64,000 nucleotides of DNA, from NCBI GenBank assembly GCA_030679035.1, contig JAUXTH010000050.1:18651-82650 (forward strand). Direction: 5' to 3'. This DNA comes from Methylobacter sp. (GTDB lineage Bacteria; Pseudomonadota; Gammaproteobacteria; Methylococcales; Methylomonadaceae). The notes beneath the pieces are model-generated. The model had not been told where the DNA came from and did no database searches. It worked only from the letters and a program-made list of their open reading frames with translations. Positions within the stretch are counted from its first letter, which is position 1, and every line of letters begins with the position of its first letter. Positions 53,831-61,455 of this stretch are shown piece by piece. The position numbers and the translations under genes were made by a program.

Positions 53831-55279
53831 ATGTCAGCAAGTGAGCAAGAAATCAAGAATCTGATCGGTAAGGAATACAAACAAGGTTTTGTAACCGTAT
53901 TGGAAACCGACACTTTCCCGCCCGGACTGGATGAAGCGGTTATTCACCGGTTGTCGAAGGTCAAGAACGAGCCTGAGTTTATGCTGGAATACCGACTCAA
54001 AGCATTCCGCCATTGGCAGACCATGAAGACGCCTAAATGGGCGTTCGTCAAGTTCGATCCTATCGATTATCAGGCGATCAGTTATTATTCTGCGCCTAAA
54101 CGCAAAGAAGACGGGCCGAAAAGTCTGGATGAAATCGATCCTCAAGTGTTGGAAGCCTACAAAAAACTGGGTATTCCGCTGGATGAGCAGGAGCGTTTGG
54201 CCGGTGTTGCAGTCGATGCGGTTTTCGACAGCGTATCGGTGGCGACCACGTTTAAAGGCAAGCTGCAAGAAGTGGGCGTTATTTTTTGCCCGATTTCGGA
54301 AGCCTTGCGCGATCATCCTGAATTGATCAAGCAATATCTGGGTTCGGTCGTGCCGCATACGGACAATTACTTTGCCGCTTTAAATGCCGCTGTATTTACC
54401 GACGGCTCGTTCGTTTATATTCCCAAAGGCGTCCGTTGCCCGATGGAATTATCGACTTATTTCAGGATAAACGCCGCCAACACCGGGCAGTTTGAACGGA
54501 CCTTGATTATTGCCGACGAAGGCAGTCATGTCAGTTATCTGGAAGGCTGCACCGCGCCGATGCGCGATGAAAATCAGCTGCATGCGGCGGTGGTTGAACT
54601 GATCGCGATGAAAGATGCGACCATCAAATACTCGACCGTGCAAAACTGGTATCCCGGCGATAAAGAAGGCAAGGGCGGCATCTATAACTTCGTTACCAAA
54701 CGCGCCGATTGCCGAGGCGAGAATTCCAAAGTGTCATGGACACAGGTGGAAACCGGTTCGGCAATTACCTGGAAATATCCAAGCTGCATCCTGACCGGTG
54801 ACAATTCCACCGGCGAGTTTTATTCGGTGGCGCTGACCAATAATCATCAGCAGGCCGATACCGGCACCAAGATGATTCATATCGGCAAAAACACCAGCAG
54901 CACGATTATTTCCAAAGGCATTTCGGCAGGTCGCGCACAGAACACCTATCGCGGTCTGGTCAAGGTGCTAAAGAGCGCGGAAAACGCCCGTAACTATACC
55001 CAGTGCGATTCCTTGTTGATCGGCGATAAATGCGGCGCGCACACCTTCCCTTATGTGGAAGTCAAGCAGCCGTCGGCCCAGGTCGAACATGAAGCGACGA
55101 CGTCCAAGATCAGCGAAGATCAGTTGTTCTTCTGTCAGCAACGGGGGCTGTCGGCGGAAGATGCCGTGTCGATGATCGTCAACGGCTTTTGCAAGGAAGT
55201 GTTCAGGGAACTGCCGATGGAGTTTGCGGTTGAAGCCCAAGCGTTGTTGGGCTTGAGTTTGGAAGGTTCGGTCGGTTAG
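53831..55279 (+). CDS. sufB: Fe-S cluster assembly scaffold SufB
   Basis: Core subunit of the SufBCD scaffold on which Fe-S clusters are built. It has the SufB signature [36 protein letters not shown] (in parts), the beta-helix core and the C-terminal [15 protein letters not shown]. 482 residues, normal. It is followed not by sufC but by a bestrophin gene, 8 bp downstream. Confidence 0.97.
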   Translation: MSASEQEIKNLIGKEYKQGFVTVLETDTFPPGLDEAVIHRLSKVKNEPEFMLEYRLKAFRHWQTMKTPKWAFVKFDPIDYQAISYYSAPKRKEDGPKSLDEIDPQVLEAYKKLGIPLDEQERLAGVAVDAVFDSVSVATTFKGKLQEVGVIFCPISEALRDHPELIKQYLGSVVPHTDNYFAALNAAVFTDGSFVYIPKGVRCPMELSTYFRINAANTGQFERTLIIADEGSHVSYLEGCTAPMRDENQLHAAVVELIAMKDATIKYSTVQNWYPGDKEGKGGIYNFVTKRADCRGENSKVSWTQVETGSAITWKYPSCILTGDNSTGEFYSVALTNNHQQADTGTKMIHIGKNTSSTIISKGISAGRAQNTYRGLVKVLKSAENARNYTQCDSLLIGDKCGAHTFPYVEVKQPSAQVEHEATTSKISEDQLFFCQQRGLSAEDAVSMIVNGFCKEVFRELPMEFAVEAQALLGLSLEGSVG

Positions 55280-55287
55280 TTTAACTA

Positions 55288-56256
55288 ATGAGAACTATCA
55301 ATATGGCAAAATCAGTACGGCTGCACAGTAATCAGGATGAATCGCCGGGTTTTTTTCGTGGAGCCCTAATGTGGCGAGGATCAGTTACGCCTCGTATTAT
55401 GTTCACCCTGCTGATAATGTCTTGCTACTCGTTGGCATTAGTGCTGATGGATCATTATTGGCAACCCTTGCCTCATCTTGATGTGACTCCGTTTGAATAC
55501 ACGGGGGTTGTGCTGGGTTTGGTGCTTGTGTTTCGCACCAATGCCGGTCACGAGCGCTGGTGGGAGGCTCGAAAGTTATGGGGAGGCATTGTCAACCAGA
55601 GTAGAAACATAGTCGTTGAGGCTTTGCAATATGGGCCTCAAGATCCTGCTTGGCGGGAAGCAATCGTGAAGTGGACGATAGCTTTTTCTGCTGCGGCTAA
55701 AGAATCTTTACGCAATGGCAAAGATTTTGAAAGCCTGGCCGGTTTGCTCAGCGAACAGGAAATAGAGGAGCTAAAGTCCGCTGAACATATGCCGCTGTTT
55801 GTCGCCAGCAAACTGGCTTCTTTAATAAAAAAAGCGCGGGCTGGGCATCAGCATATAGATGGTTTTGAGTTTTGGGCATTGGAAGGTCAGAGGATTTTGC
55901 TGATTGATTTCATCGGTAGTTGTGAAAGAATCTTAAAAACGCCAATGCCATTGGTTTATGCAATTAAGACTCGGCGCTTTATCTTGATTTTTTTACTATT
56001 ACTGCCTTTTTCTTTAATAGAAAAGGCCGGATTTAGTACAGTGCTTGTTTTTGCTCTAGTCGCTTATCCATTATTGTCTTTGGACAGAATCGGTATCGAA
56101 TTACAGAATCCATTTGATATAAAAAACCTAAGCCATTTACCCTTACACACTATTTGCGACACAATAAAACATCAATGTCTGGCATTGTTAGAGCAGTCGC
56201 AAGTCCAACAAGATTTCAAATTAGACCACTCAGGTAACCAAGTATGCTCAGCATAA
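55288..56256 (+). CDS. Bestrophin family (UPF0187) channel protein
   Basis: Bestrophin-like anion channel with four hydrophobic segments and the family motifs [19 protein letters not shown] and [14 protein letters not shown] ([14 protein letters not shown]), plus [22 protein letters not shown]. The start may be the ATG at 55288 or 55303. It is unusual here, as it separates sufB from sufC, yet its 3' end overlaps sufC by 13 bases, so it is a settled part of the operon. Its base composition is lower in GC than the suf genes. Confidence 0.92.
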   Translation: MRTINMAKSVRLHSNQDESPGFFRGALMWRGSVTPRIMFTLLIMSCYSLALVLMDHYWQPLPHLDVTPFEYTGVVLGLVLVFRTNAGHERWWEARKLWGGIVNQSRNIVVEALQYGPQDPAWREAIVKWTIAFSAAAKESLRNGKDFESLAGLLSEQEIEELKSAEHMPLFVASKLASLIKKARAGHQHIDGFEFWALEGQRILLIDFIGSCERILKTPMPLVYAIKTRRFILIFLLLLPFSLIEKAGFSTVLVFALVAYPLLSLDRIGIELQNPFDIKNLSHLPLHTICDTIKHQCLALLEQSQVQQDFKLDHSGNQVCSA

Positions 56257-56999
56257 AAAATCTTCACGTCAGCGTTGGCGACAAGCCCATTCTTAAAGGC
56301 ATTAACCTTGAGATCAAGGCCGGTGAAATTCACGCGATTATGGGGCCGAACGGTTCCGGTAAAAGCACCTTGTCGCATGTGCTGTCAGGTAAGGGCGGTT
56401 ATACCGTGACCGAAGGCTCGGCGACTTATCAGGGTAAAGATTTACTGGAGATGGCTCCTGAAATCAGGGCGCGGGAAGGCGTGTTTTTGGCGTTCCAATA
56501 TCCGGTGGAAATTCCCGGCGTTAGCAATATCTATTTATTGAAAGCGGCGCTGAATTCTATTCGTAAACATAACGGGCAGCCCGAAGTCGATGCGATGGAC
56601 TTTTTAACGCTGGTTAAAGAAAAAGTGCGCTTGCTGGAAATGGATGAGAAGTTTCTCTACCGTGCGGTTAACGAAGGTTTCTCCGGCGGCGAAAAGAAAC
56701 GTAATGAAATCCTGCAAATGGCAATTTTGGAACCCAAGTTGTGCATCATGGATGAAACCGATTCCGGCCTGGATATAGACGCGTTAAAAATCGTCTCGGA
56801 AGGCGTTAATTCACTGCGTTCGCCGGATCGTGCGTTTGTGATGGTGACGCATTACCAGCGTTTGCTGGATTACATCAAACCGGATTTTGTCCACGTTTTG
56901 GCGCACGGTCAGATCGTCAAATCCGGCGGTGCCGATCTGGCACTGGAGCTGGAAGAAAAAGGTTACAGTTGGGTCGAAGACAATCAGGCGGCGGCATAA
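56244..56999 (+). CDS. sufC: Fe-S cluster assembly ATPase SufC
   Basis: ABC-type ATPase of the SufBCD complex. Walker [13 protein letters not shown] signature [14 protein letters not shown] and Walker [13 protein letters not shown] are visible; the [10 protein letters not shown] form is SufC-specific. 251 residues. It overlaps the bestrophin gene upstream and abuts sufD with no gap. Confidence 0.97.
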   Translation: MLSIKNLHVSVGDKPILKGINLEIKAGEIHAIMGPNGSGKSTLSHVLSGKGGYTVTEGSATYQGKDLLEMAPEIRAREGVFLAFQYPVEIPGVSNIYLLKAALNSIRKHNGQPEVDAMDFLTLVKEKVRLLEMDEKFLYRAVNEGFSGGEKKRNEILQMAILEPKLCIMDETDSGLDIDALKIVSEGVNSLRSPDRAFVMVTHYQRLLDYIKPDFVHVLAHGQIVKSGGADLALELEEKGYSWVEDNQAAA

Positions 57000-58373
57000 A
57001 TGAATACGGCAACAGCAAGCCGTTATGCGGCTGAATATCAAACGATAGCGCCTGCATTGCCTGGGCAAAGCTTGCCTTGGTTGCAGGCGTTAAGGGCGAA
57101 GGCATTGGAGCAGTTCTCGGCGCAGGGCTTTCCATCGCCGCGCGAGGAAGAATGGCGATATACCAATGTGTCCGGCATTGAGAAGAAATTATTTTCACCG
57201 TCGGTAAGTTTGACTATCGGTGACGTCAATGCAGAATGGCTGAAAGCCTACCAACTGCAAGATGCTTGGGTCTTGGTTTTGGTGAACGGCCATTTTTCAG
57301 CAGAGCTTTCGGTCTTAGACGGTCTGCCCGAAGCCGTTTCGGTGATGGGCATGGCCGATGCGTTGGCAAAACAGCCGGACAAAGTGGAAAAATATTTAGG
57401 GACAGCTGCCGATCAAGCAGAGCACAGCTTTATAGCTTTTAATACCGCATGGTTTACCGACGGCTTGTTTGTGCATGTACCGGCCAAAGTGGTTTTAGAC
57501 AAACCAATACAGGTTTTGCATGCTGTGACCGGGGCCGATGCAATGGCTACGACCCGCAATATTATTATTGTCGATGAAATGGCCGAAGCTAAAGTCATAG
57601 AGACTTTTATCTCCAGGGATGGAGTGTATGCTGCAAGCCTGCCGGGAGCAGGCGCGGCGATCGGCGAAGCGAACGCTTATTTAACAGCCGCAGTCACCGA
57701 GGTTTTTGTCGGGCAAAACGCCGATCTGACGCTGTATAAAATGCAAAGCGAGTCCGAGAAAGCCTATCATTTTGGCGGCAGCTACATTAAGCAGGCTCGG
57801 GATGCCCGGTTTACGCATCACAATTTTGCTTTTGGCAGCTTGCTGGCGCGTAGCGATATTCATGTTGATCTGGATCATGCCTCGGAGTGCGAACTGAATG
57901 GATTGTACTTGGGCGTCAAGCGTCAGCATATCGACAACCATACCCGCATCAATCACTTGAAACCTTATGCCATTAGCCGCGAGCTGTATAAAGGTGTGCT
58001 GGATGACAGGGCCAGGGGCGTGTTTCAGGGTCGGGTGATTGTCGCTGTCGATGCGCAGAAAACCGATTCGCAAATGAATAACCGCAACCTGCTGTTATCG
58101 GACGACGCCGAAGCGGATACCAAGCCGCAATTGGAAATTTATGCCGATGACGTAAAATGCGGTCATGGCGTGACGGTGGGGCAGCTGGATGAAAAGTCCA
58201 TTTTCTACCTGCAATCACGCTGCGTAGATGAAGAAACCGCGCGAAACATGTTAACCTTTGCTTTTGCCAATGAAATGGTCGATAAGGTCAAAATTAAAGG
58301 TTTGCACGATATGATTTTAGAACAAGTACTGGCGCGTTTCCCGCAGCAAGGCGTGAATAAGGAATGGCTATGA
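57000..58373 (+). CDS. sufD: Fe-S cluster assembly protein SufD
   Basis: Partner of SufB in the scaffold, with a beta-helix core and the C-terminal CGHGVTVGQLDEKSIFYLQSRCVDEETARNMLTFAF signature (in parts). The start is ATG directly after the sufC stop. 457 residues, somewhat longer than usual: residues about 202-220 (FISRDGVYAASLPGAGAA) are encoded by a copy of the 54 bp hairpin element, in a loop between core strands. Confidence 0.95.
   Translation: MNTATASRYAAEYQTIAPALPGQSLPWLQALRAKALEQFSAQGFPSPREEEWRYTNVSGIEKKLFSPSVSLTIGDVNAEWLKAYQLQDAWVLVLVNGHFSAELSVLDGLPEAVSVMGMADALAKQPDKVEKYLGTAADQAEHSFIAFNTAWFTDGLFVHVPAKVVLDKPIQVLHAVTGADAMATTRNIIIVDEMAEAKVIETFISRDGVYAASLPGAGAAIGEANAYLTAAVTEVFVGQNADLTLYKMQSESEKAYHFGGSYIKQARDARFTHHNFAFGSLLARSDIHVDLDHASECELNGLYLGVKRQHIDNHTRINHLKPYAISRELYKGVLDDRARGVFQGRVIVAVDAQKTDSQMNNRNLLLSDDAEADTKPQLEIYADDVKCGHGVTVGQLDEKSIFYLQSRCVDEETARNMLTFAFANEMVDKVKIKGLHDMILEQVLARFPQQGVNKEWL
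57605..57658 (+). repeat. 54 bp in-gene hairpin element, copy in sufD
   Basis: Same orientation and reading phase as the comEC copy. 49 of 54 positions match the reverse complement of the rsmJ copy at 60073-60126. The stem GCTGC/GCGGC keeps pairing through a G-T wobble. Confidence 0.92.
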
Positions 58374-59596
58374 CGGCAGGTCTGGATGTCAATAAAATCC
58401 GCGCCGATTTCCCCATATTGGCTGAACTTATACGCAACAAGCCGTTGGTTTACCTGGATAACGCGGCCTCCTGCCAAAAGCCGCAGGCGGTTATCGACAG
58501 CATTGTGCATTTATACAGCCATGATTACGCCAACGTGCATCGTGGTGTACATACCTTAAGCGTGCGTTCTACCGACAAGTTTGAAGGCGCTCGCACCAAA
58601 GTTAAAGACTTCATCAATGCCGCCAGCGACAAGGAAATTATTTTTGTCAGAGGGGCTACCGAAGCCATCAACTTGGTTGCGCAGACTTACGGCAAAGCCA
58701 ATCTCAAAGCCGGTGATGAGATTTTAATCACCGCCATGGAGCATCATTCCAATATCGTGCCTTGGCAAATGCTGTGCCAGCAGACCGGGGCAATCTTAAA
58801 AGTCGCGCCGATTAATCTGCAAGGCGAATTGATCTATGACGAGTTTGAAAAACTGATCAGCGATAAAACCAGGCTGGTTTCAGTCGTGCACATGTCCAAT
58901 GCGTTGGGCACGATCAACCCGGTTAAACAGATTATCGCAGCGGCTCATGCCAAAGGCATTCCGGTATTGCTGGATGGCGCGCAGTCTATCCCGCACATGA
59001 CAGTGGACGTGCAGGAGCTGGATTGCGATTTTTATGTTTTCTCAGGCCATAAGCTTTATGGGCCTTCAGGCATCGGCGTACTTTACGGCAAGCAGGCTTT
59101 ACTGGAAGCCATGCCCCCGTATCAGGGCGGTGGCGACATGATCCGCAAAGTCACCTTCGAAGAAACCGAATACAATGTGCTGCCCTACAAGTTTGAGGCA
59201 GGCACGCCTAACATTGCCGATGTCGTTGGTTTGGGCGCGGCAATCGATTATCTGAATGCAATCGGCATGGATAAGATCGCCGCCCATGAAGCCGAGTTGC
59301 TCGATTATGCGACAGAAAAAGCCAAACAAATTAAAGGGCTTAGAATTATCGGCGAGGCCGAGCATAAAGGCGCAATTTTGTCTTTTGTGCTGGATAAAAT
59401 CCACCCGCACGATATTGGTACCATGTTGGACAGCTTAGGCATTGCGATCAGGGCAGGGCATCACTGCGCGATGCCGGTTATGGACTTTTTTAAAGTCCCG
59501 GCGACCGCGAGAGCATCCTTTGCAATGTATAACACCAAAGAAGAAATTGACGTTTTAATGAAAGGTATAGAGTCCTTGATTGAGGTATTTGGCTAA
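58364..59596 (+). CDS. sufS: Cysteine desulfurase SufS
   Basis: Group II cysteine desulfurase that supplies sulfur to the SUF system. PLP lysine in SGHKLYGPSGIGVLYGK, histidine in MEHHSNIVPWQ, and catalytic cysteine in RAGHHCAMPVMDFF. 410 residues. It overlaps sufD by 10 bases; an alternative ATG lies two codons later. Confidence 0.96.
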   Translation: MAMTAGLDVNKIRADFPILAELIRNKPLVYLDNAASCQKPQAVIDSIVHLYSHDYANVHRGVHTLSVRSTDKFEGARTKVKDFINAASDKEIIFVRGATEAINLVAQTYGKANLKAGDEILITAMEHHSNIVPWQMLCQQTGAILKVAPINLQGELIYDEFEKLISDKTRLVSVVHMSNALGTINPVKQIIAAAHAKGIPVLLDGAQSIPHMTVDVQELDCDFYVFSGHKLYGPSGIGVLYGKQALLEAMPPYQGGGDMIRKVTFEETEYNVLPYKFEAGTPNIADVVGLGAAIDYLNAIGMDKIAAHEAELLDYATEKAKQIKGLRIIGEAEHKGAILSFVLDKIHPHDIGTMLDSLGIAIRAGHHCAMPVMDFFKVPATARASFAMYNTKEEIDVLMKGIESLIEVFG

Positions 59597-60048
59597 TGTT
59601 TGATGATTTACGCGACCTTTATCAAGAGGTTATCTTTGACCACAACCGTAACCCGCGCAATTTTCGGGTCATGGACAATGCCGACCGGAAAGTGGAAGGC
59701 TTTAATCCGCTGTGCGGCGACCGCCTGACTTTATTTTTGAGAATGGACGGCGATACGATTGTCGATGCCAGTTTTCAGGGCTCGGGTTGCGCCATTTCAA
59801 CGGCGTCCGTTTCGTTAATGACCGAGATCGTCAAAGGCAAAACCGAACAGGAAGCCGAAGACTTGTTCAAAAAGTTCCATGAAATGACCACCGGCAAGGA
59901 AGAACAGATCAATCTTGAAGCGGTCGGCAAACTGGCGGTATTGGCCGGTGTGCGCGAATATCCGGCACGGGTTAAATGTGCGACATTGGCTTGGCACACG
60001 CTGGATGCGGCATTGAAAAACGAACAAAAGTCTATTTCTACAGAGTAA
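59596..60048 (+). CDS. sufU: SUF system NifU/SufU-family protein
   Basis: IscU-like U-type protein acting in the SUF pathway, as zinc-dependent sulfur acceptor from SufS or as scaffold. Conserved cysteines lie in FNPLCGDRL, GSGCAISTASVSLM and RVKCATLAWHTL. 150 residues; the start overlaps the sufS stop (TAATG). No sufE or sufA is seen nearby. Confidence 0.94.
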   Translation: MFDDLRDLYQEVIFDHNRNPRNFRVMDNADRKVEGFNPLCGDRLTLFLRMDGDTIVDASFQGSGCAISTASVSLMTEIVKGKTEQEAEDLFKKFHEMTTGKEEQINLEAVGKLAVLAGVREYPARVKCATLAWHTLDAALKNEQKSISTE

Positions 60049-60948
60049 ATGTCGTCGCAAAATTACGCCGGTGCCGCGCCTGTTCCCGACAGGCTTGCGG
60101 CATACACACCATCCCTGGCGATAAAACTGGCCGTACTTTATTCAGGGCAGGGCGATAGTCTACCGTTCCAACAGCTTGCGGAAAGATTGGATGTTCCTTT
60201 GTACCAATCGCTTAATAGCGATAGCCCGGAAGAATTCTTTTTAACCTGGCGCGACGGCTGTTTAAAATTGCTCGACTGCCGCGCCTGCTCCCGGCAGGCT
60301 CGCGGCATACACACCATCCATGGCGATAAAGAGCTGCTTAAAAAAGGCGGCTTGGCCGTCGACATAGAACCTCGCAACGGCGAGCAGCGGTCATGGCCAG
60401 CACCCAAAGACGGTGCGTTGGCCCAGGCGCTCGGACGCAAAACCAGAACCGTTGTCGATGCTACGACAGGCTGGGGCCAGGACAGCCTGCATATCTTTCG
60501 CATGGGCTACGAGCTGCTGTGTATCGAACGTTCTCCAGTCATGGCAGAACTGCTGGCCGACGGCTTTGCCCGATTGGCAGGGCAAGACTGGATGTTGCGG
60601 CTTAATCTTGAGCCTCCCCGATTGCTACAAGGCAATGCCATCGAGCTGTTAGCTAATTTGGAAACCCAGCCTGATTGCATTTATCTTGATCCCATGTTTC
60701 CGCCCAAACGTAAAAAATCAGCACTCGCTAAGAAATCAATGATGGTGCTGCGAGACTTGTTGGGCGATGATCAGGATAAAGAGCAGCTTTTCGAGGCCGC
60801 GTTAAACGCAGCCGGAAAACGGGTGGTGGTAAAAAGCCCTGATTACGCAGAACCCTTGGGCGGCAAACCTAGTCAAAGTTTTCAGGGTAAGTTGTTGCGT
60901 TATGATGTTTATCTAAAAGAAAAACCAAAAACGGAGCCGCGACTTTAG
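60049..60948 (+). CDS. rsmJ: 16S rRNA m2G1516 methyltransferase RsmJ with two in-gene repeats
   Basis: SAM-dependent methyltransferase of the RsmJ family: VVDATTGWGQDSLHI (motif I), CIERSPVMAELLADG, and YLDPMFPPKRKKSALAKK with the catalytic DPMFP. The C-terminus has VVVKSPDYAEPLGG. It begins directly after sufU, and no other start fits well. Two copies of the 54 bp hairpin element lie within it: one encodes residues about 9-26 (an N-terminal extension), the other residues about 77-94, between KLLD and KELLKKGGLAVD. They are read in different frames and neither introduces a stop. Both lie outside the catalytic core. Confidence 0.92.
   Translation: MSSQNYAGAAPVPDRLAAYTPSLAIKLAVLYSGQGDSLPFQQLAERLDVPLYQSLNSDSPEEFFLTWRDGCLKLLDCRACSRQARGIHTIHGDKELLKKGGLAVDIEPRNGEQRSWPAPKDGALAQALGRKTRTVVDATTGWGQDSLHIFRMGYELLCIERSPVMAELLADGFARLAGQDWMLRLNLEPPRLLQGNAIELLANLETQPDCIYLDPMFPPKRKKSALAKKSMMVLRDLLGDDQDKEQLFEAALNAAGKRVVVKSPDYAEPLGGKPSQSFQGKLLRYDVYLKEKPKTEPRL
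60073..60126 (-). repeat. 54 bp in-gene hairpin element, first copy in rsmJ
   Basis: Reverse orientation compared with the comEC and sufD copies. Read by RsmJ as GAAPVPDRLAAYTPSLAIK, approximately. Confidence 0.92.
60278..60331 (-). repeat. 54 bp in-gene hairpin element, second copy in rsmJ
   Basis: Same orientation as the first rsmJ copy but read one base out of phase with it, as CRACSRQARGIHTIHGDK. The 29 bp hairpin core is GC-rich and well paired. Confidence 0.92.
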
Positions 60949-61014
60949 TCGCGCATGTGCGTTCATGCTGAAGCTGTGATGATGAGCCATCACCGCGACT
61001 GAAGTCGCGGCTCC
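60933..61014. repeat. Inverted-repeat element, same family as 23371-23456
   Basis: GGAGCCGCGACTTTAGTCGC (60933-60952) pairs with GCGACTGAAGTCGCGGCTCC (60995-61014). It lies between rsmJ and the Rieske gene; its left end begins near the rsmJ stop. Confidence 0.88.
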
Positions 61015-61060
61015 ACGCCTTGCGGCGATCATTTTACAACACAACGATAACGGTAAATAT

Positions 61061-61381
61061 ATGTCGGACTGGATTGATGTAATTGATGAAAACGCCTTGG
61101 CGAACGGCGAGAACATCGTCGTTGATGTCGATGGCACCGATGTCGCCATCTTTAAAATCGACGGCCAGTTTTATGCGATTGAAGATGTCTGTACCCACGA
61201 CGGCGCGGAAATCGCCAGCGGCAGACTGGAAGGCGACGAGATTATCTGCCCCCGCCACGGCGCGCGTTTTTGCGTGAAAACCGGCGCAGTAAAATCCCCT
61301 CCAGCCTATGAAAACATCGACTGCTTTCCGGTTCGAATCGAAAACGGCAGGGTGCAGGTCAGGGACAATCGCTGGGATTGA
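61061..61381 (+). CDS. SUF-associated Rieske-type ferredoxin
   Basis: A 106-residue soluble Rieske [2Fe-2S] protein with cluster ligands C44/H46 (CTHDGAE) and C63/H66 (CPRHGARF). It is of the non-heme oxygenase ferredoxin subunit type, often encoded at the end of suf operons. It may supply electrons for cluster assembly; that is inference. It is 112 bp downstream of rsmJ across a repeat element, so it may or may not belong to the suf transcript. Confidence 0.93.
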   Translation: MSDWIDVIDENALANGENIVVDVDGTDVAIFKIDGQFYAIEDVCTHDGAEIASGRLEGDEIICPRHGARFCVKTGAVKSPPAYENIDCFPVRIENGRVQVRDNRWD

Positions 61382-61455
61382 CTTTAGTTTTCGTCGGTAG
61401 TTGCTAAGATGGGGTGGTGCGGCGCTGATTGTCGCCGGAGACTGCTGGACGGGGC

